From: Chitinophagaceae bacterium
GTDB taxonomy: Bacteria > Bacteroidota > Bacteroidia > Chitinophagales > Chitinophagaceae
DNA: 64,000 bases
Assembly (NCBI GenBank): GCA_025360525.1
Contig: JANYCA010000034.1
Span: 22,716-86,715, forward strand
Reading direction: 5' to 3'
Shown piece by piece: positions 7,902 through 15,372 of the stretch. Positions within the stretch are counted from its first letter, which is position 1. Every line of letters begins with the position of its first letter. The notes beneath the pieces are model-generated. The model had not been told where the DNA came from, searched no databases, and worked only from the letters and a program-made list of their open reading frames with translations. A program made the translations under genes and the position numbers.

Positions 7902-10643
7902 ATGAAAAAAGTATTCCTATGGGTAAATGCATGTTTATTAGTGCTAACATCGTTTGCTCAATCTGAACAAAAAAAATATCCCCTGGTGAATATTCCTTTT
8001 AAAAAATTTACGCTAAGCAACGGGCTTACATTAATTGTACATGAAGATCACAAAGCGCCCATTATAGCTTTTAATGTGTGGTATCATGTGGGTAGTAAAA
8101 ACGAAAAGCAAGGCAAAACCGGCTTTGCACATTTATTTGAACATTTAATGTTTAACGGCAGTGAGCATTTTAATGATGACTATTTTAAACTGATGGACCA
8201 GATTGGTGCAACTGATTTAAACGGCACTACCAGTAATGATCGTACCAATTATTTTGAAAATTTTCCTGTTGCAGCGTTGGAGAAAGTTTTGTGGATAGAA
8301 AGCGACAGGATGGGTTATTTACAGAAGGTAATCGATACAGCGAAACTAAACGAACAAAGGGGCGTTGTTCAAAATGAAAAGAGGCAGGGCGAAAACCAGC
8401 CATATCGCCTGGCAGAAGAACTTACAGTAAAGAGTACTTATCCGGCTGGACATCCCTATTCATGGTCTGTAATAGGTTCTATGGAAGATTTAAATGCAGC
8501 ATCGCTGGATGATGTGAAGGAGTGGTTTAAAACTTACTATGGCCCAAACAATGCAGTCATTTGCATTGCCGGCGATATTAAGGCGGAAGATGCACTGGAA
8601 AAAGTGAAAAAATATTTTGGAAATATACCTGCTGGCCCACCAATTGCCAAGCATGCTGCATGGACTGCTAAGATGAGTGGCAATCATTACCAGGTTGCTC
8701 AAGATAGAGTGCCACAGGCCCGTATTCAAAAAACATGGAATACGCCTGGCTGGGGCATGCAGGATTTAACTTACCTCAACCTCTTGCTTGATATTTTAAC
8801 CAATGGTAAAACATCACGGCTGTATAAAAGATTGGTTTATGATGAACAATTGGCCAGCAACGTTTTTGCTTACATCCAGGATAATGAAATAGGAGGGCAG
8901 TTTAATATTTTTTCAGATGCAAAACCAGGTGTTCCATTAGATAAAATAAATGCTGTTATAAATGAGGAATTTAAGAAACTGCTGGCAAATGGCGTTACAC
9001 CTGCAGAACTGGAAAGAGCTAAAACAAGGGCCTTTACTGGGTTTATAAAAGGTGCTGAGCGCATTGGTGGTTTTGGAGGAAAGAGCGATATACTTATTCA
9101 AAACGAAGTGTTTGGTGGCAGCCCCGACTATTTTAAAACAGTGTATAAAAGAATTGCAGATGCAACACCTGCCAACATTAAAGAAGTGGCAGCTACCTGG
9201 TTAACCAATGGTGAGTACCGGCTTGATATTTTGCCTTATGGGAACTTTTCTGCTGATTCAGTAAACCTCGACAGGGCTGTTCAGCCGGCAATGGGCGCAC
9301 CTGCTGTAGTTAAGTTTCCGGAGGTAAAAGAATTTACATTAAGCAATGGATTAAAAGTGTCTTTTGTAGAAAGAAAAGCAGTTCCTGTTGTAAATATGTC
9401 TTTAATGGTGGACGCTGGTTATGCTGCTGATCAGTTTGGCACAGCAGGCCTTGCATCCATTACAGGCACTATGTTAACCGAAGGAACCAAAACAAAAACT
9501 TCTTTACAAATCAGCGATCTGCAGGCCGATTTGGGAGCATCCGTTTTCAGCAGATCTGACCTTGATAAAACTTACTTAACATTAGGCGCACTTACCACTA
9601 AGTTCAACGCTTCGTTATCTCTGTTTGCAGATGTTTTACTCAATCCATCTTTTCCGCAAAAAGATTTCGACAGGGTAAAAAAGGAACAATTGCTATCCAT
9701 AAAACAAGAGCAGGCGCAGCCGGTATATATGGGCCTGAGGATACTTCCCAAGCTATTATATGGCAAAGGCCATGCATATAGTAACCCCTTTACAGGAAGC
9801 GGTACAGAGGAATCTGTAAATAAAATTGTCAGAGGCGATTTAATGAAATTTCACCAAGCATGGTTTGTGCCAAACAATGCTACCCTTACTGTAGTCGGCG
9901 ATATTAATGCGGACGAATTAAAAGCAAAACTGGAAAAAAGTTTGGCTGGCTGGAAAGCTAAACCAGTACAACAGAAAAATATAGGTGAGGTAGCACTACC
10001 CGATAAACCCGTTGTATTTATTATTGATAAGCCTGGTGCATTACAGTCAATTATTTTTGCTGCAGAAATAAGTCCCTCTGCAAAAGACCCCGATTATGAA
10101 GCCATACAAATGATGAATAAAATATTGGGTGGAGAATTTACGGCTCGTATTAATATGAATCTTCGGGAAGATAAGCATTGGAGCTATGGTGCCGGCTCTT
10201 ATAATTTTGATGCAAAAGGTCCGGGTATCCTTTTGGGCTATGCACCTGTGCAAACTGATAAAACAAAAGAATCGATTACAGAATTGCAAAAAGAACTTAC
10301 TCAATACATCAATGAAAAACCTGCTACAGAAACCGAGTTTAATAAAGTAAGAGGCAACTCCATTTTGCAGTTGCCTGGTACATGGGAAACCAATGGAGCG
10401 GTGCTTGGTTCATTGCAGGATGCTATTAAATATAACCGCGGCATTGCTTACCTTAATAACTATGCTGCCATGTTGCAAAATATGCAACTGCCAACAATTA
10501 AAACTGCGGCCCAAAAAGTAATTAAGCCAAATAGCCTTACCTGGGTTATTGTGGGGGATCGTTCTGTAATTGAAAAAGGAATAAAGGATTTGAATGTGGG
10601 AACCTTAAAATACATCGATTCCGAAGGAAACGAGGTTAGATAA
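7902..10643 (+). CDS. Secreted M16 (insulinase-like) zinc peptidase, two-domain form
   Basis: 913 residues from the ATG at 7902, where the signal peptide MKKVFLWVNACLLVLTSFAQ begins; codons further upstream are not needed. The N-terminal half carries the inverted zinc motif HLFEH (about residue 76) in GFAHLFEHLMFNGSEHF, plus the downstream glutamate region. The C-terminal half repeats the fold, but the matching site reads GLASITGTMLTEGT, so it is a non-catalytic M16 copy. Such paired proteins form a clam-shell that degrades short peptides. An excellent terminator follows; it is a single-gene unit. Confidence 0.92.
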   Translation: MKKVFLWVNACLLVLTSFAQSEQKKYPLVNIPFKKFTLSNGLTLIVHEDHKAPIIAFNVWYHVGSKNEKQGKTGFAHLFEHLMFNGSEHFNDDYFKLMDQIGATDLNGTTSNDRTNYFENFPVAALEKVLWIESDRMGYLQKVIDTAKLNEQRGVVQNEKRQGENQPYRLAEELTVKSTYPAGHPYSWSVIGSMEDLNAASLDDVKEWFKTYYGPNNAVICIAGDIKAEDALEKVKKYFGNIPAGPPIAKHAAWTAKMSGNHYQVAQDRVPQARIQKTWNTPGWGMQDLTYLNLLLDILTNGKTSRLYKRLVYDEQLASNVFAYIQDNEIGGQFNIFSDAKPGVPLDKINAVINEEFKKLLANGVTPAELERAKTRAFTGFIKGAERIGGFGGKSDILIQNEVFGGSPDYFKTVYKRIADATPANIKEVAATWLTNGEYRLDILPYGNFSADSVNLDRAVQPAMGAPAVVKFPEVKEFTLSNGLKVSFVERKAVPVVNMSLMVDAGYAADQFGTAGLASITGTMLTEGTKTKTSLQISDLQADLGASVFSRSDLDKTYLTLGALTTKFNASLSLFADVLLNPSFPQKDFDRVKKEQLLSIKQEQAQPVYMGLRILPKLLYGKGHAYSNPFTGSGTEESVNKIVRGDLMKFHQAWFVPNNATLTVVGDINADELKAKLEKSLAGWKAKPVQQKNIGEVALPDKPVVFIIDKPGALQSIIFAAEISPSAKDPDYEAIQMMNKILGGEFTARINMNLREDKHWSYGAGSYNFDAKGPGILLGYAPVQTDKTKESITELQKELTQYINEKPATETEFNKVRGNSILQLPGTWETNGAVLGSLQDAIKYNRGIAYLNNYAAMLQNMQLPTIKTAAQKVIKPNSLTWVIVGDRSVIEKGIKDLNVGTLKYIDSEGNEVR

Positions 10644-10649
10644 AAATAA

Positions 10650-10677
10650 AAGCCCCCGAAATTTTCGGGGGCTTTTT
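10650..10677 (+). terminator. Rho-independent terminator after the M16 peptidase
   Basis: AAAGCCCCCGAAA and TTTCGGGGGCTTT arms form a GC-rich stem of about 12 bp with a very short loop, followed by a T-run. It also has T-rich flanking on the other strand, so it can serve the converging membrane protein gene. Confidence 0.92.
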
Positions 10678-10705
10678 AGGGTTAGTGAAGATATTTTTCA
10701 TCCTT

Positions 10706-11515
10706 TTAATGGCTTTGAGTGCTGGTTTTAAATTCACGTAAATCAAGCGCTTGTTTCGGACTCACAGTTTCGCAGATTGAATTTGCTCCTAAATAGCTAT
10801 CGTCTTTTGTATTGTAAAAATAAAGAGCAACAGCAAAGTATACATAAGCCGCTGTACATTCAAACACCTCGCCAACGGATAGATATACGCCAACAGCCTT
10901 GCCCCGGGGCAATAAAAGGTACTTGGTGCTATAAAATACAGACCAGCTTATTAAAAAAAATATTCCCATTGTAACGGGAGCAACCGGTAACTTAAATTTT
11001 TTATTTACTTTTATCCCGAACCCAAATTGAGAAATAATCAGTGGTACCAGTATGAGAAATGAAACAGAGAATATTCTGAAAAGCACATTAATTTCCAATA
11101 GACGATGCAAGCCGGTTTTTTTTACACCATTCAGATATTTGTCATTGAACATTTCAAGATTATGAATATTTGTTTCCTTTTGAACATTTACCATTTTTAA
11201 CTCCTCGGGTGTGTTGAAACCTATTATCCGCTGTCCCCAGCTTATTTCTTCTCCCATCCCCATAAAAAACATAAGGGCAAGTCCCAGAACAAAAATATTT
11301 TTATTCCTTTTAAATGTAGCAAAGCATAATACAGAGGCCAACAAAAAAAATATCGCCGTTACCCATTCAAAAAGACTGTCTTCTTTGCCAATTGCCATAA
11401 TTACAGCATCACTGCAAAAAATGTAAATTGAATAGCTAAAAGTAATCACCGCTATAATTGAAATAATATAAGGTTTTACCGAATCTATTTCTTTGAGGTA
11501 ATTTTTAATGAACAT
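10706..11515 (-). CDS. Polytopic membrane protein with GEEISWGQ motif, function unknown
   Basis: 269 residues with six or seven predicted membrane helices (first at about 15-35, last at about 220-240). Conserved-looking polar motifs sit at membrane edges: KEDSLFEWVTAIFF, GMGEEISWGQRIIGF and NVQKETNIHN. I have seen this EE-x-SWGQR plus ET-N-HN combination in uncharacterised bacterial membrane proteins; the acidic and His residues could bind metal or form an intramembrane active site. The C-terminal 30 residues are cytosolic and variable. No neighbour suggests a pathway, and it converges on the M16 gene. Gene reality is high, function unknown. Confidence 0.75.
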   Translation of the reverse strand: MFIKNYLKEIDSVKPYIISIIAVITFSYSIYIFCSDAVIMAIGKEDSLFEWVTAIFFLLASVLCFATFKRNKNIFVLGLALMFFMGMGEEISWGQRIIGFNTPEELKMVNVQKETNIHNLEMFNDKYLNGVKKTGLHRLLEINVLFRIFSVSFLILVPLIISQFGFGIKVNKKFKLPVAPVTMGIFFLISWSVFYSTKYLLLPRGKAVGVYLSVGEVFECTAAYVYFAVALYFYNTKDDSYLGANSICETVSPKQALDLREFKTSTQSH

Positions 11516-11816
11516 ACACAGTTGGTTTTAGGTTGTATAACAAATATAACGAGTACATTTACAATTAAGTTAACAATAAAATAATATCACCGCTGTAGAA
11601 CGTTACACAAAAAATATTATTATAATTATAAGCAGCATATCAAAAATATTTTTTGGTTTCCCTCTGCTTACATATAAATAACCGTTACCCCGTTTTGAAC
11701 TTTGATAAAGACATTTATAAGTTAAATGAATTTTTAAAAGGTTGGCAACCCTTGCATCAATTTGAAGCACACGTTTTCGTCAATTATATTAACTTTAAGC
11801 AATTAAACTTGCTATT
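11516..11816. other. Divergent promoter region, about 300 bp
   Basis: Very AT-rich gap between the membrane protein gene and the dioxygenase gene. TAACTTTA about 20 nt before the ATG at 11817 resembles a Bacteroidota -7 box, but no -33 element sits at the normal distance. A 60-codon reading frame across it has no coding character. Confidence 0.4.
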
Positions 11817-12785
11817 ATGGAACAAAAAAAAATGGCCCCTACTATGATGCCCAACGCACATAAGGACATTCCGGGAAATCCTTCTACTGCAAAAAGCAGC
11901 GCAACCAAATTAAACGACCGAAGCAATGGGAAATCACTTCGTATATTGAGTGAAGAAGACTGGAATTTCTGGATCACAAATGGATACATTGTTATAAAAA
12001 ATGCTGTTTCAAAACAACAGGCACAGGATACTGCTAAATTTTTATGGGAGTTTGAGGAAAAAGACCCTGATGATCCGGGAACATGGTATGCGCCACCCCG
12101 TGCTGAAATGAAAATGAAAGAACTCACCAATACCGGTATGGTGGAAGTGTACAACAACCAGCAGCTTTGGAACAACCGTCAAATGCAAAAAGTGTACGAT
12201 GCCTTTGTAGATATTTGGGGCACAGAAAAATTGTGGGTAACCATTGATCGGGCCAATCTTAATTTTCCCATTAAGCCCGGATTTGAATACAAAGGTTTTA
12301 TCCATTGGGACTACGATCCGGACACAAAACCAGTGAACGTACAAGGCGTAATTGCATTGGCCGATCAGGATGATGAAAACATGGGTGGTTTTCAATGTAT
12401 CCCCGAATTGTTTCGCACTTACGACACATGGAAACTTACACAGCCCGAAGACAGGGATCATTTTAAACCAGATACCACCGGCTTTGAGATGAAAAAAGTA
12501 AAAATGGAAGCAGGCGATTTATTGATATTTAACAGCCTTCAGCCCCATGGCATCCGGCCTAACCTAAGTGAGAATAAGGTTCGCATTGCACAATACATTT
12601 CTATGATGCCGGCAGAGGAAGAAAATGAAGCGCTTCGGCAATGGAGGATCACCTCTTGGCGAGACAGCGTTGCACCCGAAGGTTATGCATTTCCTGGCGA
12701 CCCCAGAAAATGGGAGCAAACCAAATATGGCCGGGCCGAATTAAATGACCTGGGCAAAAAATTGTTGGGGTTTGAGAAGTGGTGA
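11817..12785 (+). CDS. Phytanoyl-CoA dioxygenase (PhyH)-family Fe(II)/2-oxoglutarate oxygenase
   Basis: 322 residues, cytosolic. The double-stranded beta-helix carries a His-x-Asp pair in FIHWDYDPDTKP (about 161-164) and a distal His in QPHGIRPNLSENKVRI (about 243), followed by the Arg that would bind the 2-oxoglutarate carboxylate. GGFQCIPELFRTYDTW is the typical PhyH segment between the metal ligands. The first 40 residues are polar and low-complexity. Family members hydroxylate small molecules, lipids or natural products; the substrate cannot be predicted. No biosynthetic genes are adjacent, and no clear terminator follows. Confidence 0.85.
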   Translation: MEQKKMAPTMMPNAHKDIPGNPSTAKSSATKLNDRSNGKSLRILSEEDWNFWITNGYIVIKNAVSKQQAQDTAKFLWEFEEKDPDDPGTWYAPPRAEMKMKELTNTGMVEVYNNQQLWNNRQMQKVYDAFVDIWGTEKLWVTIDRANLNFPIKPGFEYKGFIHWDYDPDTKPVNVQGVIALADQDDENMGGFQCIPELFRTYDTWKLTQPEDRDHFKPDTTGFEMKKVKMEAGDLLIFNSLQPHGIRPNLSENKVRIAQYISMMPAEEENEALRQWRITSWRDSVAPEGYAFPGDPRKWEQTKYGRAELNDLGKKLLGFEKW

Positions 12786-12982
12786 GTGAATAAACTCCTT
12801 ATTACGCTCCCAATTTCTCCCAAATTTTAGGAGTTCCCAGCCGAGTTTCCACAATTGGCTTTGCAGCAAAGCCGAGGGACTCGGCGCTATTCAGGAAAGC
12901 TGTTCAATCAGTTAATTGAAACACCCTTCAGAATTGCGGCGGGTTCTGCAAAACACATTGCCCACCGCACGGAAACCCGCCT

Positions 12983-13042
12983 GGGAAACCTTTAATTTAT
13001 AATGTGGGAGGCTTTTAATGGAATACTCTGAGCGGAAACAAA
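12983..13042. repeat. Degenerate direct repeat, copy 1
   Basis: A roughly 60-bp unit whose best-conserved core is TGGGAGGCTTTTAATG (13005-13020), followed by a GAGCGGAAA segment. Its partner lies exactly 180 bp downstream. Confidence 0.55.
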
Positions 13043-13096
13043 TAATTAAGTCCGGCAGCCGTTTTATGTGGTACAATCCTTTTTGGTTTTCATTAA

Positions 13097-13126
13097 AGTT
13101 TACACCTTTTTCAAAAGGTGTAAACT
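13097..13126. repeat. Perfect 14-bp inverted repeat
   Basis: AGTTTACACCTTTT and AAAAGGTGTAAACT are perfect reverse complements separated by TC. It is centred between the two degenerate direct repeats. It could be a transcription terminator, an operator or part of a mobile repeat. Confidence 0.75.
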
Positions 13127-13159
13127 CTTTTATCACGTTTCGAGTCGCCTCTAAATGCC

Positions 13160-13224
13160 AGGAAAACTTTATTAATTAGAAGTATGGGAGGTTTTTAATG
13201 AAGAGACTACGAGCGAAATCAAAA
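13160..13224. repeat. Degenerate direct repeat, copy 2
   Basis: Second copy of the 60-bp unit. The core TGGGAGGTTTTTAATG (13185-13200) matches copy 1 at 15 of 16 positions, and a GAGCGAAAT segment follows at the same relative place. Confidence 0.55.
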
Positions 13225-13235
13225 GGCGGAAACCT

Positions 13236-14288
13236 TTATTTATACCCCTTCCCAAATTCTTCTGCCAGCAGTTCAATTGCATTGGTTGTTAAACTTTGCT
13301 TGGCTGAATTAATTACAACTCTATAGCGCAGGGTAACTGATTCACCTTTTTTTAAACCATAATTAAGGTTTGTTTTTCCATTGCTGAATATTTTTTGTCC
13401 TAAGGGATTGGCTGAAAATAAGCCATAGCCACGGGCATGCCAGTAGGTGGGGTAACCAATATTTTGTGGATGATCGATAATAACAATACTGATGCTGTCC
13501 TGCGCTTTTTTGCCATACAACATGCACCATTCCGCCCGTGTACCCCAGGCCGCATCGCCGGTAATTCTCCGGCTTGTAATATAATTCCCGGATACAATTG
13601 TATCTGCAGCTGCTTGTATGGTTGTTATATTGCCATGAATATCTGTAAATGCCCTCGCTTCCTTTGAAGGCAGTTCCAACTCATGTGCCACTCGTAAACC
13701 AAGCAGGCCATCTTTTACATCAGGCAAAGAAACATCTATAGCAGCCTTTAGTGTTGTAATGCGGTCAATGATGCGAAGGTTGTTATAGGCAGAAAAATAA
13801 AAGCTCGTGGTTTCTTGTAATAACACATTTTTGTTGATGTCCTGCCAGTTGGCGCTATACATTAATGAGCCTTTTGCACCGCTGGAGGTTTTTAATATGC
13901 CGGTAGTTTTGATCCATCCATATCCGGCTTTTTTTTCGGGCGCAATTGCAGACGAATTATTCCAGAAATCAAGACCATTTACACTTTCGTAATTCAGCCA
14001 CAGGCCAATATGGTGTGGATGATCCACCGGTTCATTTGGCCGGGGACTAATGGGGAAACCTCTAGTAATCAGTTCTCCATTGGCAGCATAAATCGGATAC
14101 AATACAGGCTTCTCCAAAGAATCAGGATAGATGAAACTGGTAAAAGGTTGTTTGTTTATCAGGATGTTAATCCGCTTATTATTTTCTTCTTTTATTATTT
14201 CAATTATATTTTTTTGTTGCGCCAAACAACTGCCAATAAAAAAGGTGCTGAACAGACAGCTGGTCGTAATTTTTAAATAAATTTTCAT
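13236..14288 (-). CDS. DUF6807 (PmoA-like) secreted protein
   Basis: 350 residues with an N-terminal export signal (KITTSCLFSTFFIGSCLAQ); IGSC could also serve as a lipobox, so lipoprotein or periplasmic location is open. Family marks include RGFPISPRPNEPVDHPHHIGLWL near residue 85 and GLLGLRVAHELELPS, GYPTYWHARGYGLFSANPLGQKIF in the C-terminal half. Pfam named this family after methane oxygenase PmoA, but it has nothing to do with methane oxidation; members occur beside sugar oxidoreductases and hydrolases in Bacteroidota and Planctomycetota. Here it is flanked by repeat regions on both sides. Confidence 0.85.
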   Translation of the reverse strand: MKIYLKITTSCLFSTFFIGSCLAQQKNIIEIIKEENNKRINILINKQPFTSFIYPDSLEKPVLYPIYAANGELITRGFPISPRPNEPVDHPHHIGLWLNYESVNGLDFWNNSSAIAPEKKAGYGWIKTTGILKTSSGAKGSLMYSANWQDINKNVLLQETTSFYFSAYNNLRIIDRITTLKAAIDVSLPDVKDGLLGLRVAHELELPSKEARAFTDIHGNITTIQAAADTIVSGNYITSRRITGDAAWGTRAEWCMLYGKKAQDSISIVIIDHPQNIGYPTYWHARGYGLFSANPLGQKIFSNGKTNLNYGLKKGESVTLRYRVVINSAKQSLTTNAIELLAEEFGKGYK

Positions 14289-14347
14289 GTTTTATTATTT
14301 GATCTGAAAAAAATTGTTAAAAAAGATATGTTGGGTTACCAGCTTTG

Positions 14348-14470
14348 GTTTTTCATGGCATCTGCATTGGCGATATTTCATCCCGTATTTTAATCGGGAC
14401 GCTCCGTTCAAAGATAGTTTTTCATGGCAACTTAGGCTTGCTAATCCTAAGTCTTCCTATGAGTTTATCC
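14348..14470. repeat. Short repeats next to the REP/RAYT locus
   Basis: GTTTTTCATGGCA occurs twice (14348-14360 and 14417-14429). Between and after the copies are TCCCG/CGGGA (14381-14399) and CTTAGG/CCTAAG (14431-14451) inverted pairs. No ORF is credible. The clustering with the adjacent REP hairpin suggests one decayed repetitive locus. Confidence 0.45.
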
Positions 14471-14472
14471 AT

Positions 14473-14510
14473 CAGGCGCAGGGCTCCAGCCCTGTGTCTT
14501 TTTGTTACTA
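14473..14510 (+). repeat. REP-like element, left copy
   Basis: A 38-nt unit with a central CAGGGCT-CC-AGCCCTG hairpin. It is repeated in inverted orientation at 15193-15230 with 34 of 38 identical positions; the differences are one loop base and a TTT/CCC triplet. It lies 12 nt beyond the stop codon of the RAYT pseudogene. Confidence 0.85.
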
Positions 14511-14522
14511 ATTTTTTGCAAA

Positions 14523-15105
14523 TCAGAAGCCATCCAATATAATAATTTTCAGCAGCTTTTTTTTATTTGTGGAATAATCCATCGCACTGCTATAAAGCCA
14601 ATGCCAACATTCACTTACAAACCCTGCTGTTTGCAGGTTTTGATGAATGTTGTGTAATTGTTGAAGATACATTTGCGTTGTACTAAGCGATACCAGATGA
14701 TTCTCCTATTCCCAGAATTTATATTTAAAATTGCTGCTGTTCTTTTTCCCCTCCGCCTCAAAGAACTGAAGCAAGTGTTCATTTCTGCTTTTTTTGGGTT
14801 TTTGATAAAAGCGTCAATTATTTTCATTGCGGTAAAGCTTTTAGAATTTCGCCAATTATCCCCCAAATCTTTACCAGCTCTGCAACTACAAATTGTATGC
14901 AGTTGATAAGTCATAAGTGCCCACGCATCTAATTGTAACCACCGACTTTGCTGGCAATACCTTAAACTAACTGACAATTTTTTTTTAAAGCAATCTTTTG
15001 TAAATACCTGCCCGTTCCGTTCAGGCGGGCATCACAGCACTCAACAACTGTTGAAGTGGTAAAGTAAACAGCCTCCTTATCTATAAATTTATAGCGTGTA
15101 CTCAT
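14523..15105 (-). pseudogene. Decayed REP-associated tyrosine transposase (RAYT, IS200/IS605-like Y1 family)
   Basis: Read on the reverse strand from an ATG at 15105, the remnant begins MSTRYKFIDKEAVYFTTSTVVE. It continues in other frames as VFTKDCFKKK, SLRYCQQ, LQLDAWALM, FTAMKIIDAFIKNP, EGKKNSSNFKYKFWE, AGFV and LYSSAMDY, in the order found in intact RAYT proteins of about 185 residues. Lesions: a 23-nt palindromic insertion (15008-15030) after the VVE-CCD stretch, a frameshift near 14785, and an in-frame TAG at 14706-14708. The HUH motif is changed (NHLH-type to YQLH), and the catalytic Tyr of the Y-I-H-N-N-P segment is replaced by Asn (NIHQNL). It is certainly inactive. Inverted REP-like elements flank it on both sides. 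Confidence 0.85.
15008..15030. repeat. 23-nt palindromic insertion inside the RAYT pseudogene
   Basis: The top strand has GCCCG and CGGGC arms around TTCCGTTCAGG (15010-15030), preceded by CT. Removing exactly these 23 nt restores the reading frame from CCD (an eroded WVD) to VFTKD, where intact RAYT proteins read WVDVFTR. It is therefore an inserted sequence rather than original coding DNA. Confidence 0.7.
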
Positions 15106-15192
15106 TATATTTTTTATGAAAAAAAAGGCCGAACAGTTTTAGTAAATAAAGTAAAAGTTTGCTAAAAGATGGGCTTTAAAAAATAGTAACAG

Positions 15193-15230
15193 TAGTAACA
15201 GGGAGACACAGGGCTGGGGCCCTGCGCCTG
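15193..15230 (-). repeat. REP-like element, right copy (inverted)
   Basis: Reverse complement of the left REP unit with 34 of 38 matches, containing CAGGGCTGGGGCCCTG. It lies 87 nt upstream of the RAYT start codon. A RAYT gene bracketed by inverted REPs is the standard arrangement for these domesticated transposases. Confidence 0.85.
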
Positions 15231-15372
15231 GGTGGCCACTTTTTAAACATCCACAACGCTAATCAACCTTCTACACAGCAAACAAATATCTTCTGCCATT
15301 CATGTAATAATTTGCCCTCCTTTTAAATTATACAATGAACTTTCTTATTTTCATTCTCTAAACCTTCAGCGT
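15231..15372. other. Promoter region of the propeller-amidohydrolase gene
   Basis: AT-rich spacer between the REP element and the next gene. No repeat or ORF is seen; it presumably carries the promoter. Confidence 0.4.

Larger units (their letters stand above)
12786..13235. other. Repeat- and hairpin-rich intergenic region (450 bp)
   Basis: No gene is supported here. It holds two competing hairpins at 12857-12885 (GGCTTT/AAAGCC and GCCGAG/CTCGGC share a GCC). A GGCGGGTT / AACCCGCC inverted pair lies at 12938 and 12974. Two degenerate direct repeats and a 14-bp perfect inverted repeat follow. A 74-codon frame on the reverse strand spans one repeat and looks non-genic. Confidence 0.6.

Noticed and set aside
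12912..13136. Reverse-strand 74-codon frame near the repeats
   Set aside because: It spans a repeat copy and hairpin arms and has no recognised domain; best explained by repeat sequence.
14658..14906. Forward 82-codon frame opposite the RAYT remnant
   Set aside because: It is the antisense of transposase-derived sequence; the reverse strand explains the DNA.
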